A stretch of DNA of 64,000 nucleotides from Caulobacter sp. 602-1 (GTDB lineage Bacteria > Pseudomonadota > Alphaproteobacteria > Caulobacterales > Caulobacteraceae), in the NCBI RefSeq assembly GCF_003931565.1, contig NZ_RRYI01000003.1:1-64000 (forward strand). Direction: 5' to 3'. Numbering within the stretch: position 1 is the stretch's first letter; each line of letters begins with the position of its first letter. The notes beneath the pieces were generated by a model. The model was not told the origin of the DNA. It did no database searches and was given only the letters and a program-made list of their open reading frames with translations. A program made the position numbers and the translations under genes. Shown here piece after piece: positions 1 to 7,549 of the stretch.

Positions 1-4
1 CGCC

Positions 5-28
5 GGGGATAGAGGGCCCTCAATCCCC
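5..28. terminator. Hairpin, possible terminator of a gene left of the window
   Basis: GGGGAT at 5-10 pairs with ATCCCC at 23-28. A second stem, GAGG/CCTC, stacks inside it. There is no T run, so intrinsic termination is uncertain. It may simply be part of the repeat cluster that follows. Confidence 0.35.
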
Positions 29-33
29 ATAGA

Positions 34-150
34 TCCTCCCCCGCGTCGCGGGGGAGGTGGCCCAGAGGGCCGGAGGGGGCCAGCTGGACCTATGCCGCGC
101 TAGCCCCCTCAGTCGCTCCGCGACAGCTCCCCCGCATCGCGGGGGAGCAT
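34..150. repeat. Palindromic intergenic repeat, copy 1
   Basis: A 117-base GC-rich unit. It starts with a hairpin (CTCCCCCGCG / CGCGGGGGAG), passes through a block of GGAGGG and CCCCCTC runs, and ends with a second CTCCCCCGCATCGCGGGGGAG hairpin. A nearly identical unit of the same length is at 24901-25017, differing at about a dozen positions. Both copies are intergenic. It looks like a chromosomal palindromic repeat family rather than a gene. Confidence 0.8.
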
Positions 151-205
151 CTGGGTGCGCGCCCTCTTCCCGTCCAAGACGTCTTCCGCCCCGGAAGGGA
201 GCCAT

Positions 206-348
206 CCTTACATCTCACGGCGAGACGATCGCCGGGCTGTCCAGGTCACTCAAGGCCGACGCTCCGCGTCGCCGCGACGCGGTCGCCGGAGGCGAGCCTT
301 GACTGACCTGGTCAGTCCGGCACGCTGCTGCCTCCAAGAGATGTAAGG
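206..348. ncRNA. Cloverleaf-like nested inverted repeat; candidate structured RNA or MITE-like element
   Basis: An 11-bp closing stem (CCTTACATCTC 206-216 with GAGATGTAAGG 338-348) encloses three elements. The first is a 6-bp hairpin at 218-234. The second is a long arm pairing 241-256 with 296-311 through one C-C mismatch, capped by an 8-bp GC hairpin at 264-282. The third is a weak 4-bp hairpin at 319-332. All pairings are read directly from the bases. No known RNA family is recognised. It lies 61 bases downstream of the aldehyde dehydrogenase stop codon, so it could be a 3' UTR structure, a small RNA or a non-autonomous mobile repeat. Because the pairing is near-perfect, either strand could fold. 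Confidence 0.4.
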
Positions 349-409
349 TGATCACCGGGCGGAGCCTCCCGGCCCCGCCCTCTCCAAACTCACCTAGCTC
401 AGAGCAAAC

Positions 410-1849
410 CTACTCCGCCGCCGCCTTCGCCGAGTACCCCAGGATCGCCTTCGTCTCCAGGAACTCGCCGAACGCGTGATCCCCCCACTCGCGGCCGTTG
501 CCGCTCATCTTGTAGCCGCCGAACGGGGCCATCAGGTCGGGGCCGGCGCCGTTGAGGTTGACCTGGCCGGCGCGGAGCTTGCTGGCCACCTTGCGGACCG
601 TCTCCAGGTCGCCGCCCGAGACATAGGCCGCCAGGCCGTATTCGGTGTCGTTGCCGACGGTGATGGCTTCATCCACCGTGTCGTAGCCGAGGATCGACAG
701 CACCGGGCCGAAGATCTCTTCCTTGGAGATCGTCATGTCGGACTTCACATTGGCGAAGACGGTCGGCTTGACGTAGTAGCCCTTGTCCAGGCCTTCCGGA
801 CGGCCGACGCCGCCGGTGACCAGGGTGGCGCCCTCGTCGATGCCCTTCTGGATCAGGCCCTGGATCTTGTTCCACTGGGTCTCGCTGACCACCGGGCCCA
901 TCTTGTGATTGCCGTTCGGGTCGCCGACCGTGTGGCTCTCGGCGGCGGCCTTGGCGATGGCGATGACCTCGTCCATGCGCTTGCCCGGCACCAGCATCCG
1001 GGTCGGGGCGTTGCACGACTGGCCCGAGTTCATCATCACCGAGGCCACGCCGCCGCCCACCGCGCGGGCGAAGTCTGCGTCGTCGAGGATGATGTTGGGG
1101 CTCTTGCCGCCCAGCTCCTGGTGGACGCGCTTGACGGTCGGGGCGGCGTTCTTGGCCACCTCGATACCGGCGCGGGTCGAGCCGGTGAACGAGACCATGT
1201 CGACTTCGGGATGGCTGGACAGGGCCGCGCCGACCGTGGGGCCGTCGCCATTGACCAGATTGAAGACCCCGTGCGGCACGCCGGCGGCGTGCAGGATCTC
1301 GGTCCAGATATGGGCGCTGAACGGCGCGATCTCCGACGGCTTCAGCACCATGGTGCAGCCGGTGGCCAGGGCCGGGGCGACCTTGCAGGCGATCTGGTTC
1401 ACCGGCCAGTTCCACGGCGTGATGAAGGCGCAGACGCCGATCGGCTCCTTGACGATCCGGGTCGTGCCCCGGTCTTCCTCGAACCTGTAGTCCTTGAGCA
1501 CGGCGACGGCGGTCTGGACGTGGCCGATGCCCATGGCCGCCTGGGCGCGCTGCGCCAGCCAGGCCGGAGCGCCCATTTCCTCGGTGATGGCCTTGGCCAT
1601 GTCCTCGAAGCGCTTCTGGTACTCGGCGATGATGCGTTCGAGCACGTCGATGCGCTCCTCGCGGCTGGTCTGCGACCAGTTGTCGAACGCCTTGCGAGCG
1701 GCGCGGACGGCGCGGTCGACATCGACCTCCGAACCCATCGAGATCACGCCGGCGACCTCTTCGTTGGCCGGGTTGATGACGTCGAGCGTCTTGGGTTGGG
1801 CCGGATCGACCCAGGCGCCGTCGATATAGAACTTGGTGTACTCGCGCAT
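410..1849 (-). CDS. Aldehyde dehydrogenase family protein (NAD(P)+-dependent)
   Basis: Oxidises an aldehyde to the carboxylate with NAD(P)+; the substrate cannot be told from sequence. The 479-residue length is normal for the family. Visible signatures are the PWNW motif with Asn147, the cofactor loop FTGST (221-225), general base Glu245 in QELGGKSP, and nucleophile Cys279 in GQSCNAPTR. The start at 1849 (MREYTKF) is chosen because AGGAGA lies 6 bases before the ATG. An upstream in-frame start at 1945 would overlap the Nudix gene and add 32 residues with no family similarity. It lies just downstream of the Nudix hydrolase on the same strand. Family assignment is firm. Confidence 0.93.
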   Translation of the reverse strand: MREYTKFYIDGAWVDPAQPKTLDVINPANEEVAGVISMGSEVDVDRAVRAARKAFDNWSQTSREERIDVLERIIAEYQKRFEDMAKAITEEMGAPAWLAQRAQAAMGIGHVQTAVAVLKDYRFEEDRGTTRIVKEPIGVCAFITPWNWPVNQIACKVAPALATGCTMVLKPSEIAPFSAHIWTEILHAAGVPHGVFNLVNGDGPTVGAALSSHPEVDMVSFTGSTRAGIEVAKNAAPTVKRVHQELGGKSPNIILDDADFARAVGGGVASVMMNSGQSCNAPTRMLVPGKRMDEVIAIAKAAAESHTVGDPNGNHKMGPVVSETQWNKIQGLIQKGIDEGATLVTGGVGRPEGLDKGYYVKPTVFANVKSDMTISKEEIFGPVLSILGYDTVDEAITVGNDTEYGLAAYVSGGDLETVRKVASKLRAGQVNLNGAGPDLMAPFGGYKMSGNGREWGDHAFGEFLETKAILGYSAKAAAE

Positions 1850-1938
1850 GCCGTTCTCCTGCCCTTGGATGTGGGATCCGCTCTGCGGGGCGGTTTCAAA
1901 CAAGCATTTAATGTGATCGGCGTTCAGGTGGCTAGCCC

Positions 1939-2409
1939 TCACCACATCACATCTGGCTCCGCGTCGCCCAGAGCCTCGGCGATCCGCCGCCGGGTGGCCT
2001 TGGTCGTCTCCTCCGGCAGGTCGTTCGGATCGAACCAGCCAACCGCGTGGATCTCGCCCTCGGCGTCAGAGGCGCAAGGCTCCCAGGCCTCGATCCGGTA
2101 GAGCAGAACGTGGTCGCCGGGGTGCAGAACCTCGTTGCTGTGGGCCGAGACCAGGCGCGGGCGCGACAGGGCGCGCACGCCCGCCTCTTCCTGGAGTTCG
2201 CGGACCACGGCGATCTCCGCCGTCTCGCCGCGCTCGACCCCGCCGCCGGGCAGGTACCAGCCCTTGATATAGGTGTGCTGGATCAGCAGGACCTTGCCGG
2301 TCTCGTCCGTGACCACCGCCCGCACGCCCAGGGTCAGTCCCCGGGTCATGCGGAAGAAGGCGTAGACCAGGGGGCGGGTGAAGGGTTCGATGCGACGGCG
2401 CCAGAGCAT
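1939..2409 (-). CDS. Nudix hydrolase
   Basis: Hydrolyses a nucleoside diphosphate linked to another moiety; the actual substrate is unknown. The Nudix box Gx5Ex7REUxEExGU is complete from Gly56 to Val78, with REL-EE at 70-75 as the metal ligands. The 156-residue protein carries a basic, hydrophobic N-terminal segment (WRRRIEPFTRP) of about 25 residues before the Nudix fold. The start ATG at 2409 is the first in frame. The gene reads toward the aldehyde dehydrogenase and is about 90 bases from its start, so cotranscription is possible. Confidence 0.92.
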   Translation of the reverse strand: MLWRRRIEPFTRPLVYAFFRMTRGLTLGVRAVVTDETGKVLLIQHTYIKGWYLPGGGVERGETAEIAVVRELQEEAGVRALSRPRLVSAHSNEVLHPGDHVLLYRIEAWEPCASDAEGEIHAVGWFDPNDLPEETTKATRRRIAEALGDAEPDVMW

Positions 2410-2500
2410 GGACCCGTTCTAGCGCGGCTGCCGCTTGCGGTCAGCGGCGCCGGAGGCTAAAGCCGGCTCGATCTTTGTTTTCTCTTTCCGGAGCCGCGCC

Positions 2501-2581
2501 ATGATCGCGATCGGTGTCATCGCCATTTTCCTGGCTGTCATCATGGGCCTGAACTTCTTCGAGTTCGGCCGCATCGACTAG
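2501..2581 (+). CDS. Very small hydrophobic (single-TM) protein, 26 aa
   Basis: The frame encodes 26 residues, nearly all forming one membrane helix (MIAIGVIAIFLAVIMGLNFF) followed by a short polar tail ending FGRID. A GGAG sequence sits about 6 bases upstream of the ATG. Its TAG stop ends three bases before the ATG of the next gene, suggesting translational coupling with the pterin cluster. No function is recognised. A tight start, RBS, TM pattern and coupling favour a real gene, but its size leaves doubt. Confidence 0.5.
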   Translation: MIAIGVIAIFLAVIMGLNFFEFGRID

Positions 2582-2584
2582 GCG

Positions 2585-2971
2585 ATGACGGGCCCCTTCG
2601 ACTGGCAGACCGCCGCGCCGCATCAGGTTGCGGTGCTGGACGACGTCGAGGTTCTGGTCCGTTGCGGACTGCACCCGTGGGAGCGCCATCCCGAGCGCCC
2701 CAACCGGCTGCGCGTCAGCGCGCGGCTGTATTCCCGGACCGAGTTCGCCGGTCCGGGGACCTATGTCGACTATGATCCGCTGCGCGCCCTGATCGTCGGC
2801 TGGCAAGGCCGCGACCATGTCGACCTGCTGGAAACCCTGCTGCAGGAGGCCGTCGACGCGGCCTTCCTCGACCCGCTGGTCGACGCCTGCTGGGTCCGCA
2901 TCGTCAAGCCGGAGATCTTCCCGGAGACCCGCGCGGCCGGCGTCGAGTGGTTCAAGGTCCGGCCGGCTTGA
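2585..2971 (+). CDS. FolB/FolX-like dihydroneopterin aldolase or epimerase family protein
   Basis: A 128-residue protein of the dihydroneopterin aldolase/epimerase fold. The family pattern is seen in VLDDVEVLVRCGLHPWERHPE near the N-terminus and the C-terminal VRIVKPEIF segment with the family lysine. It is more divergent from classical FolB than the second copy at 4458. It overlaps the following reductase gene, which has PTR1/FolM hallmarks. By analogy with folX-folM it may therefore be a dihydroneopterin triphosphate epimerase or a second aldolase. Fold assignment is secure; the exact reaction is inferred. Confidence 0.8.
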   Translation: MTGPFDWQTAAPHQVAVLDDVEVLVRCGLHPWERHPERPNRLRVSARLYSRTEFAGPGTYVDYDPLRALIVGWQGRDHVDLLETLLQEAVDAAFLDPLVDACWVRIVKPEIFPETRAAGVEWFKVRPA

Positions 2972-3738
2972 CGGCCGCCCCCCCGAAAGTCGCTCTCGTC
3001 ACAGGCGCCGCGCGGCGCATCGGCGCCGTCCTGGCGCGCGCGCTGGCCGAGGCCGGTTACGCCGTCGCCCTGCACTATCGGACTTCGGCGCAGGACGCCC
3101 AGGTGCTGGCCAACGCCCTGCGCGCCGACGGCCATGCGGTCGAGCTGTTCCAGGCCGACCTCTCGACCGCCGCCGACGGCCAGGCCCTGGTCGCCGCCGT
3201 CCGCGCCCGGTTCGGCCGGCTGGACCTCCTGGTCAACAACGCCTCGCTGTTCGAGTACGACACGTTCGAGACCCTGACGCCCGAGCGCTGGGACCGGCAC
3301 ATCGCCACCAACCTGACCGCGCCCGTCTTCCTGATCCACGCCTTCGCCACGGCCCTGGGCGAGGCCGAGACCGGCCTGGTGGTGAACCTGCTGGACCAGA
3401 AGGTGCTGCGGCCCAACCCCGACTACTTCTCCTACACCGCCGGCAAGCTGGGCCTGGCCGCCCTGACGCCGGTGCTGGCCCAGGCCCTGGCGCCGAAGGT
3501 GCGGGTCTGCGGCCTGTCGCCGGGCGTCACCCTGCCCTCGGGCAAGCAGACGCACGACGACTATGTCCGCGCCGCCCGCGCCACCCCGTCGGGCGTCAGC
3601 AGCACCCCGGCCGACCTGGCCCGCGCCCTGCTGTTCATCGTCGACACCCCGGCCTTCTCGGGCCAGACCCTGACCATCGACGGCGGCGAGAGCCTGCTGG
3701 GTCGGCCGCGGGACGTGGCCTACGATCCGGACGTCTAG
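2968..3738 (+). CDS. PTR1/FolM-like pteridine reductase (short-chain dehydrogenase)
   Basis: A 256-residue SDR enzyme with the N-terminal NADPH motif TGAARRIG (12-19), the TGxxxRxG form typical of pteridine reductases. It has LVNNAS as the NNAG equivalent. The active-site spacing is Asp143-x12-Tyr156-x3-Lys160, where Asp replaces the usual SDR Ser. That DYK arrangement is the PTR1 hallmark and suggests reduction of dihydropterins or dihydrofolate. The TTG start at 2968 overlaps the TGA of the upstream gene (TTGA). A GTG at 2947 is an alternative adding seven residues. It is flanked by FolB/FolX-like and QueD-like genes, which supports a pterin role. Confidence 0.85.
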   Translation: MTAAPPKVALVTGAARRIGAVLARALAEAGYAVALHYRTSAQDAQVLANALRADGHAVELFQADLSTAADGQALVAAVRARFGRLDLLVNNASLFEYDTFETLTPERWDRHIATNLTAPVFLIHAFATALGEAETGLVVNLLDQKVLRPNPDYFSYTAGKLGLAALTPVLAQALAPKVRVCGLSPGVTLPSGKQTHDDYVRAARATPSGVSSTPADLARALLFIVDTPAFSGQTLTIDGGESLLGRPRDVAYDPDV

Positions 3739-3927
3739 CGGAGCGAGGCCTGGCAGGTTGGCGTGGCGCAACTATATTTTGCGCTGCACCCGCTGTTCAT
3801 GATAAGGGCGCGGCTTCTTGAAGCGCCCGCTGTTCGTCACCGTCGCTTCGCCGAAACGACCTTCCACATTTGACGCGTTCCGCGCCGCGCTCGGCCGACC
3901 CCGGGGCGGCCGGTCCAGGTATTCCAG

Positions 3928-4443
3928 ATGCTTAGCCTCGAATTCAATCGCCGGTACTCCATGGCCCACCGGCTGTTGAGCGACCCGTCGTCCAAGTGCA
4001 GAACGCCGCACGGCCACGACGAGTACGTGTTCATCCGCCTGCGCCCGGCCACGCGGCTGGACCTGGGCGGCTCGAACATGTCGGCCTCGTTCGAGCGGGC
4101 CAAGCGCGCCTGGCACGGCTGGATCGACAGCGCGGTGGACCACGCGTTCCAGGCCAATCTGGCCGACCCGCTGATCGGCTTCTTCCGCGAGCACGAGCCC
4201 GAGACCCTGGCGCGGGTCATGACCTTCGACGGCGACCCGACCACCGAGGCCCTGGCCATCGCCATGGCGCTGAAGGCCAAGGCTTTCCTCGCCATCGACG
4301 GCCTGTTCACGCTAGAGTCCCTCAGGATCCAGGAAACCCCGACCAACGCGGTCGGCCTGGACGCCACGGACATGGCCGGCCTCGCCGGTTGGGTGCCCGG
4401 TCAGTGGTGCCTGCGCGCGGACAACAGCATCAACGACTTCTAG
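3928..4443 (+). CDS. 6-pyruvoyl/6-carboxy-tetrahydropterin synthase family protein (QueD-like)
   Basis: A 171-residue T-fold enzyme acting on dihydroneopterin triphosphate. The zinc ligands are His14 (SMAHRL) and His28/His30 (CRTPHGHDE), with the catalytic Cys24 at the usual Cx3HGH spacing. It is longer than E. coli QueD (about 120 aa), with an insertion around residues 70-120. It could make 6-carboxytetrahydropterin for queuosine, or act on pterins with the adjacent reductase. No queC, queE or queF is in this window, while both neighbours are FolB-like, so a pterin role is at least as likely. A 14-base gap separates it from folB. Confidence 0.85.
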   Translation: MLSLEFNRRYSMAHRLLSDPSSKCRTPHGHDEYVFIRLRPATRLDLGGSNMSASFERAKRAWHGWIDSAVDHAFQANLADPLIGFFREHEPETLARVMTFDGDPTTEALAIAMALKAKAFLAIDGLFTLESLRIQETPTNAVGLDATDMAGLAGWVPGQWCLRADNSINDF

Positions 4444-4457
4444 CGAAACCGGATCGA

Positions 4458-4880
4458 ATGGCCGCTCCCGCTTCCCTCGCCGACACCGCGCCCGCCGACG
4501 CTTCGGCCGATGCGCCCCTGGCGCGGATCATCGTCACCAAGGTCTTCGTCCGCGGCCTGAAGGTCGACGCCGAGATCGGCGTCTACGACCACGAGCACGG
4601 CCGCATGCAGCCCCTGGTCGTCGATGTCGAGCTGGACGTGGCCGCCAGCCACTGCGAGCGCCTGGGCGACACGGTGAACTACGAGACCATCGGCGAGGCC
4701 GCCCGCGCCATCGCCGCCGAGGGCCATATCGACCTGGTGGAAACCTTCGCCGAGCGCCTGGCCCAGGCCTGCTTCGCCGATTCCCGCGTCACCCGCGCCC
4801 GGGTGCGGATCGAAAAGCCCCTGGCCCTGGCCCCGCACGCGGCCGCCGCCGGCGTCGAGATCACCGCCGTCCGGAGCTGA
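4458..4880 (+). CDS. folB: Dihydroneopterin aldolase FolB
   Basis: Cleaves 7,8-dihydroneopterin to 6-hydroxymethyl-dihydropterin and glycolaldehyde in folate synthesis. The 140-residue protein has an N-terminal tail of about 20 residues, then the family core IIVTKVFVRGLKVDAEIGVYDHE. The NYETIG segment and the C-terminal RVRIEKPLAL, with its catalytic-type lysine, follow. The ATG at 4458 is the first plausible start after the upstream stop at 4443. The same frame runs open much further left, but that region is antisense-like shadow of the QueD-like gene. It matches FolB better than the divergent copy at 2585. Confidence 0.88.
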   Translation: MAAPASLADTAPADASADAPLARIIVTKVFVRGLKVDAEIGVYDHEHGRMQPLVVDVELDVAASHCERLGDTVNYETIGEAARAIAAEGHIDLVETFAERLAQACFADSRVTRARVRIEKPLALAPHAAAAGVEITAVRS

Positions 4881-4883
4881 CGC

Positions 4884-5435
4884 TTGGAAGTCTCGCACCG
4901 CGCCCGACTGGCCCCCTTCCAGCCCGAGACGGTCTGGACCCTGGAGGCCGGCGCGCTGGTGGAGACGCGCGGCAAGGTCGAGCGCCGCTTTCCGCTGTCC
5001 GGCCTGACCCGCTACAGCCTGGCGGTCGACAGGACCGGCGGCCGGCGGCGCAGCCTGCTGCTGACCTTTGGTCGTCGCCGCCTGAGCATCGCCTCGCAGA
5101 GCTATCTCGGCCCAGGCCAGTTCGAGGATCGGCTGACCAGCTTCTCGACCCTGGCCCGCGCCATCGCCGCCGTCGGCGCGGATCTGGCGCCCCGCGCCCG
5201 CTTCGGCCTGGCGCGGTTCGAGGCGCGCGCCGCCCTGACCTGGGTGATGGGCCTGACCGCCTTCGGCGCGGCGGCGATGCTGCTGTTCTCGCTGACCGCC
5301 GGCATGGCCTCGGTCGGCGTCGACATGGCCGCGCGGATGAGCTTCGTGCTGATCCTGATGTTCGCGGTCCTGCCCTGGCTGAACCGCGGAACGCCGTTCG
5401 ATCCCCACGCCCCGCCGAGCGATCTGCTGCCCTGA
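4884..5435 (+). CDS. Hypothetical membrane protein with two C-terminal TM helices
   Basis: A 183-residue protein of unknown function. The first about 105 residues are soluble and Arg-rich, resembling a small beta-rich domain. Two hydrophobic helices follow at about 112-135 and 140-160, and the tail is proline-rich. The TTG start at 4884 lies three bases after the folB stop, consistent with operon membership. No motif is recognised. Confidence 0.7.
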   Translation: MEVSHRARLAPFQPETVWTLEAGALVETRGKVERRFPLSGLTRYSLAVDRTGGRRRSLLLTFGRRRLSIASQSYLGPGQFEDRLTSFSTLARAIAAVGADLAPRARFGLARFEARAALTWVMGLTAFGAAAMLLFSLTAGMASVGVDMAARMSFVLILMFAVLPWLNRGTPFDPHAPPSDLLP

Positions 5436-5436
5436 C

Positions 5437-5459
5437 AGGCTCCCCGCCGCGGGAAGCCT
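5437..5459. terminator. Hairpin after the pterin cluster
   Basis: AGGCTCCCCGC pairs with GCGGGAAGCCT with one mismatch, immediately after the stop at 5435. There is no T run, so it may be a weak terminator or an mRNA-stabilising structure. Confidence 0.4.
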
Positions 5460-5554
5460 CCGGGTTACTTCGCCTTCATGACGCCACCTTCATTTGCATC
5501 ACGCGGCGTTCGGCGCGACGATTGGTCCAACGACGTTCTCTTAGGCTCAAGCTC

Positions 5555-5941
5555 GTGCCCGACTCCCTTAGCGACCCTACCGCCATCGACCCCGACGTCC
5601 CGCCGCGTCTGCAGGATGACAAGACCCTGCCCGGCGTCGTCTACGGCCTGCACATCGCCGGCGTGGCCACCGGCGGCGTCACCACCCTGATCGGCGCGAT
5701 CATCGCCTATGTCAGCCGCAAGGACGCGCCTGAATGGCTGGCCAGCCATTACGAATTCCAGATCCGGACGTTCTGGTTGGCGCTGGGCTTCAGCATCGTC
5801 GCCCTGCTGCTGACCCCGGTCGGGATCGGCATCGTCCTGTTGCCCGCCGTCGGCGTCTGGCTGGTCGTGCGCGGCGTCGTGGGCCTGTCGAACCTGCTGA
5901 AGGGCCAGCCCTATCCCACGCCCAAGAACTGGATGCTCTAA
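5555..5941 (+). CDS. DUF4870-like small membrane protein (tandem copy 1)
   Basis: A 128-residue protein with three predicted membrane helices. It shares a pattern with the next gene: DKTLPGVVYGLHIAG, then HYEFQIRTFWLALG, and a C-terminal YPTPKNWML. The GTG at 5555 is chosen because it gives a soluble tail of normal length; a TTG at 5522 would add 11 residues. The stop lies four bases before the ATG of the paralog. Function is unknown, with resemblance to the DUF4870 family of helical membrane proteins. Confidence 0.75.
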   Translation: MPDSLSDPTAIDPDVPPRLQDDKTLPGVVYGLHIAGVATGGVTTLIGAIIAYVSRKDAPEWLASHYEFQIRTFWLALGFSIVALLLTPVGIGIVLLPAVGVWLVVRGVVGLSNLLKGQPYPTPKNWML

Positions 5942-5945
5942 GACC

Positions 5946-6350
5946 ATGACCGACACCACCGCCGTCACCTCCCCCGCGGCCGAAGAGGACAAGGTCCTGC
6001 CGGCCGTCGTCTACGGCCTTTATCTGCTGGGCTTCACCAACGGCCTGACCTGGATCATCGGCCTGATCGTCGCCTATGCGAACCGCGACGCGGCCGGGCC
6101 GATCAACGAAAGCCACTACACCTTCGCCATCCGGACCTTCTGGCTGTCGATCGCCTGGTTCCTGATCGGCGGCGCGCTGATCTTCTTCGGCATTCCGATG
6201 CTGATCGTGCTGGTCGGCCTGCCGATGATCATCGCCGGCGGCCTCATTCTGGGAGCGGTCGGCCTCTGGTTCGTGGCCCGCTGCGTGATCGGGATCTACT
6301 ATCTGTCACGCGGCGAGGCGTATCCGCGCCCGCGCGCGTGGTTGATTTAG
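5946..6350 (+). CDS. DUF4870-like small membrane protein (tandem copy 2)
   Basis: A 134-residue paralog of the preceding gene. It matches at DKVLPAVVYGLYLLG, HYTFAIRTFWLSIAW and the final YPRPRAWLI. Three hydrophobic segments lie at about 22-42, 70-95 and 95-120. The four-base spacing shows the two are cotranscribed, so they may form a heteromeric membrane unit. Function is unknown. Confidence 0.8.
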   Translation: MTDTTAVTSPAAEEDKVLPAVVYGLYLLGFTNGLTWIIGLIVAYANRDAAGPINESHYTFAIRTFWLSIAWFLIGGALIFFGIPMLIVLVGLPMIIAGGLILGAVGLWFVARCVIGIYYLSRGEAYPRPRAWLI

Positions 6351-6351
6351 A

Positions 6352-6373
6352 GGCGCCCTTTCCGCTGGGCGCC
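6352..6373. terminator. Hairpin after the DUF4870-like pair
   Basis: GGCGCCC (6352-6358) pairs perfectly with GGGCGCC (6367-6373) around an 8-base loop, directly after the stop codon. No T run follows. Confidence 0.4.
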
Positions 6374-6525
6374 CACCGAGGAGTCATCCGGCCGCCCCGC
6401 TTCCCCTGCCAGTTGAGACGGCTCGACGGAAGCGGAGCCATCGGATGACTTGTGCGGCCTGGCGGCTGGGACGCCCCGTTTTTCGGGGTTTGCACCCGCC
6501 TTGGGTGAACGTCTGGGGGGACGTG

Positions 6526-7488
6526 ATGCTGGCGCGACTGGTTGGGATCATCTTGGGGCTGATCCTAGCGACGTCGGGATACGTGGTGGCGGGTTGGGGC
6601 TCGCTGGGGAACTGGGCCACGAATCTCGATCTCGGACCATTCGAGCCGCATCGGCCCGCCGTCGGTGTGGCGGCGGCGATGGTGGGCGGGGCGCTCATCG
6701 TCGCCGCCCTGCTTCCCCGCCGCAAACCAAAGAAGCGCGCCGCGCCGATGGCCTTTGGCCTGGAGCTGGGGGCGCCGCAAGCCCAGCCCGTCGTCGCGAC
6801 GCCAACCTTAACGCCTCCCGATCCCAAGCCCGAGTCCGTGGCCCCGCCGGTCATGTCGGTGGCCCCGCCCGCGGCCACGCAGCCCGCGCCCCGCCCCGCG
6901 ACGTTCGCCGAACTGCGCGGCCGCCTGGTCTCGCTCAGCCGCGACGGGTCCTGGCACGAGGCCGCCCGCGCCCTTTCGGCGATGAAGACCACCGCGCAAA
7001 CCGACGAGGAACTGGCGATCGTCTACCGCGACCTCGGCGACTTCGCCCGCGCCCAGGGCCAGATGGACGACGCCGCCGAGGCCTATGACACCTCGGTTTC
7101 CTACGCCCGCCAGGTGCGGCAGACGCGCGGCGACGACGAAAGCGCCGAACTGCTGGCCGGTTCGCTGTCGGGCGTCGGCGACGTGGCCGAGGCCGAGGGT
7201 CGCCTGGACGCCGCCCTCGCCGCCTTCGAGGAGGCCCTGGCCCTGCGACGCTCGCGCGGCGGCCGCGAGGCCGGCGACGCGGGCGCCCAGCGGGCGCTAT
7301 CGGTGAACCTGGAACGTCTGGCCGACCTGCGCGAGGACAGGGGCCATCGCATGCGAGCGCTGGATCTCTACCGCGAGAGCTACGACATCGCTGGCCGCCT
7401 CGCCGCCGCCGACCCGGCGCGGTTCGGACCGGACCTTGCGGTGACGCGCGCGCGCCTGAACGAGCTGGAAGCCAAGATCTCGAGCTGA
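6526..7488 (+). CDS. TPR-repeat protein anchored by N-terminal TM helices
   Basis: A 320-residue protein. Two N-terminal hydrophobic segments (about 1-18 and 45-65) are followed by a Pro/Ala/Val-rich linker (about 75-125) and an all-helical Ala/Glu/Leu-rich domain. Repeats such as AIVYRDLGDFARAQGQMDDA and SGVGDVAEAEGRLDAALAAF are typical of tetratricopeptide units. The start at 6526 is preceded by GGGGGG about 5 bases away; a GTG at 6523 is equivalent, and an ATG at 6445 would add 27 residues without a TM or RBS. It is probably a scaffold on the inner membrane; partners are unknown. Confidence 0.75.
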   Translation: MLARLVGIILGLILATSGYVVAGWGSLGNWATNLDLGPFEPHRPAVGVAAAMVGGALIVAALLPRRKPKKRAAPMAFGLELGAPQAQPVVATPTLTPPDPKPESVAPPVMSVAPPAATQPAPRPATFAELRGRLVSLSRDGSWHEAARALSAMKTTAQTDEELAIVYRDLGDFARAQGQMDDAAEAYDTSVSYARQVRQTRGDDESAELLAGSLSGVGDVAEAEGRLDAALAAFEEALALRRSRGGREAGDAGAQRALSVNLERLADLREDRGHRMRALDLYRESYDIAGRLAAADPARFGPDLAVTRARLNELEAKISS

Positions 7489-7549
7489 GCGTGGCAGCCG
7501 ACTGTGTGAGCGGCTTCGGCTGCCACGCTCTAGATGCTTGAGATAGAGC

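Larger units (their letters stand above)
1..409. other. Intergenic region with repeats, no gene seen
   Basis: No convincing coding frame is present; short open frames here lack ribosome sites and recognisable sequence. It holds a short perfect hairpin at 5-28, a GC-rich palindromic repeat at 34-150 that recurs at 24901-25017, and a nested multi-stem inverted repeat at 206-348. The stretch after 350 is GC-rich and shows nothing clear. The gene to the left lies outside the window. Confidence 0.7.

Noticed and set aside
206-348. Known riboswitch or tRNA in the cloverleaf-like repeat
   Set aside because: There is no anticodon arm, CCA end or recognised riboswitch core; it is kept only as an unassigned structured element.
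476-2101. A 541-codon open frame on the plus strand
   Set aside because: It is antisense to the aldehyde dehydrogenase, whose motifs are complete.
3996-4457. Long N-terminal extension of FolB
   Set aside because: It overlaps the QueD-like gene in another frame, and FolB similarity begins after the 4458 ATG.
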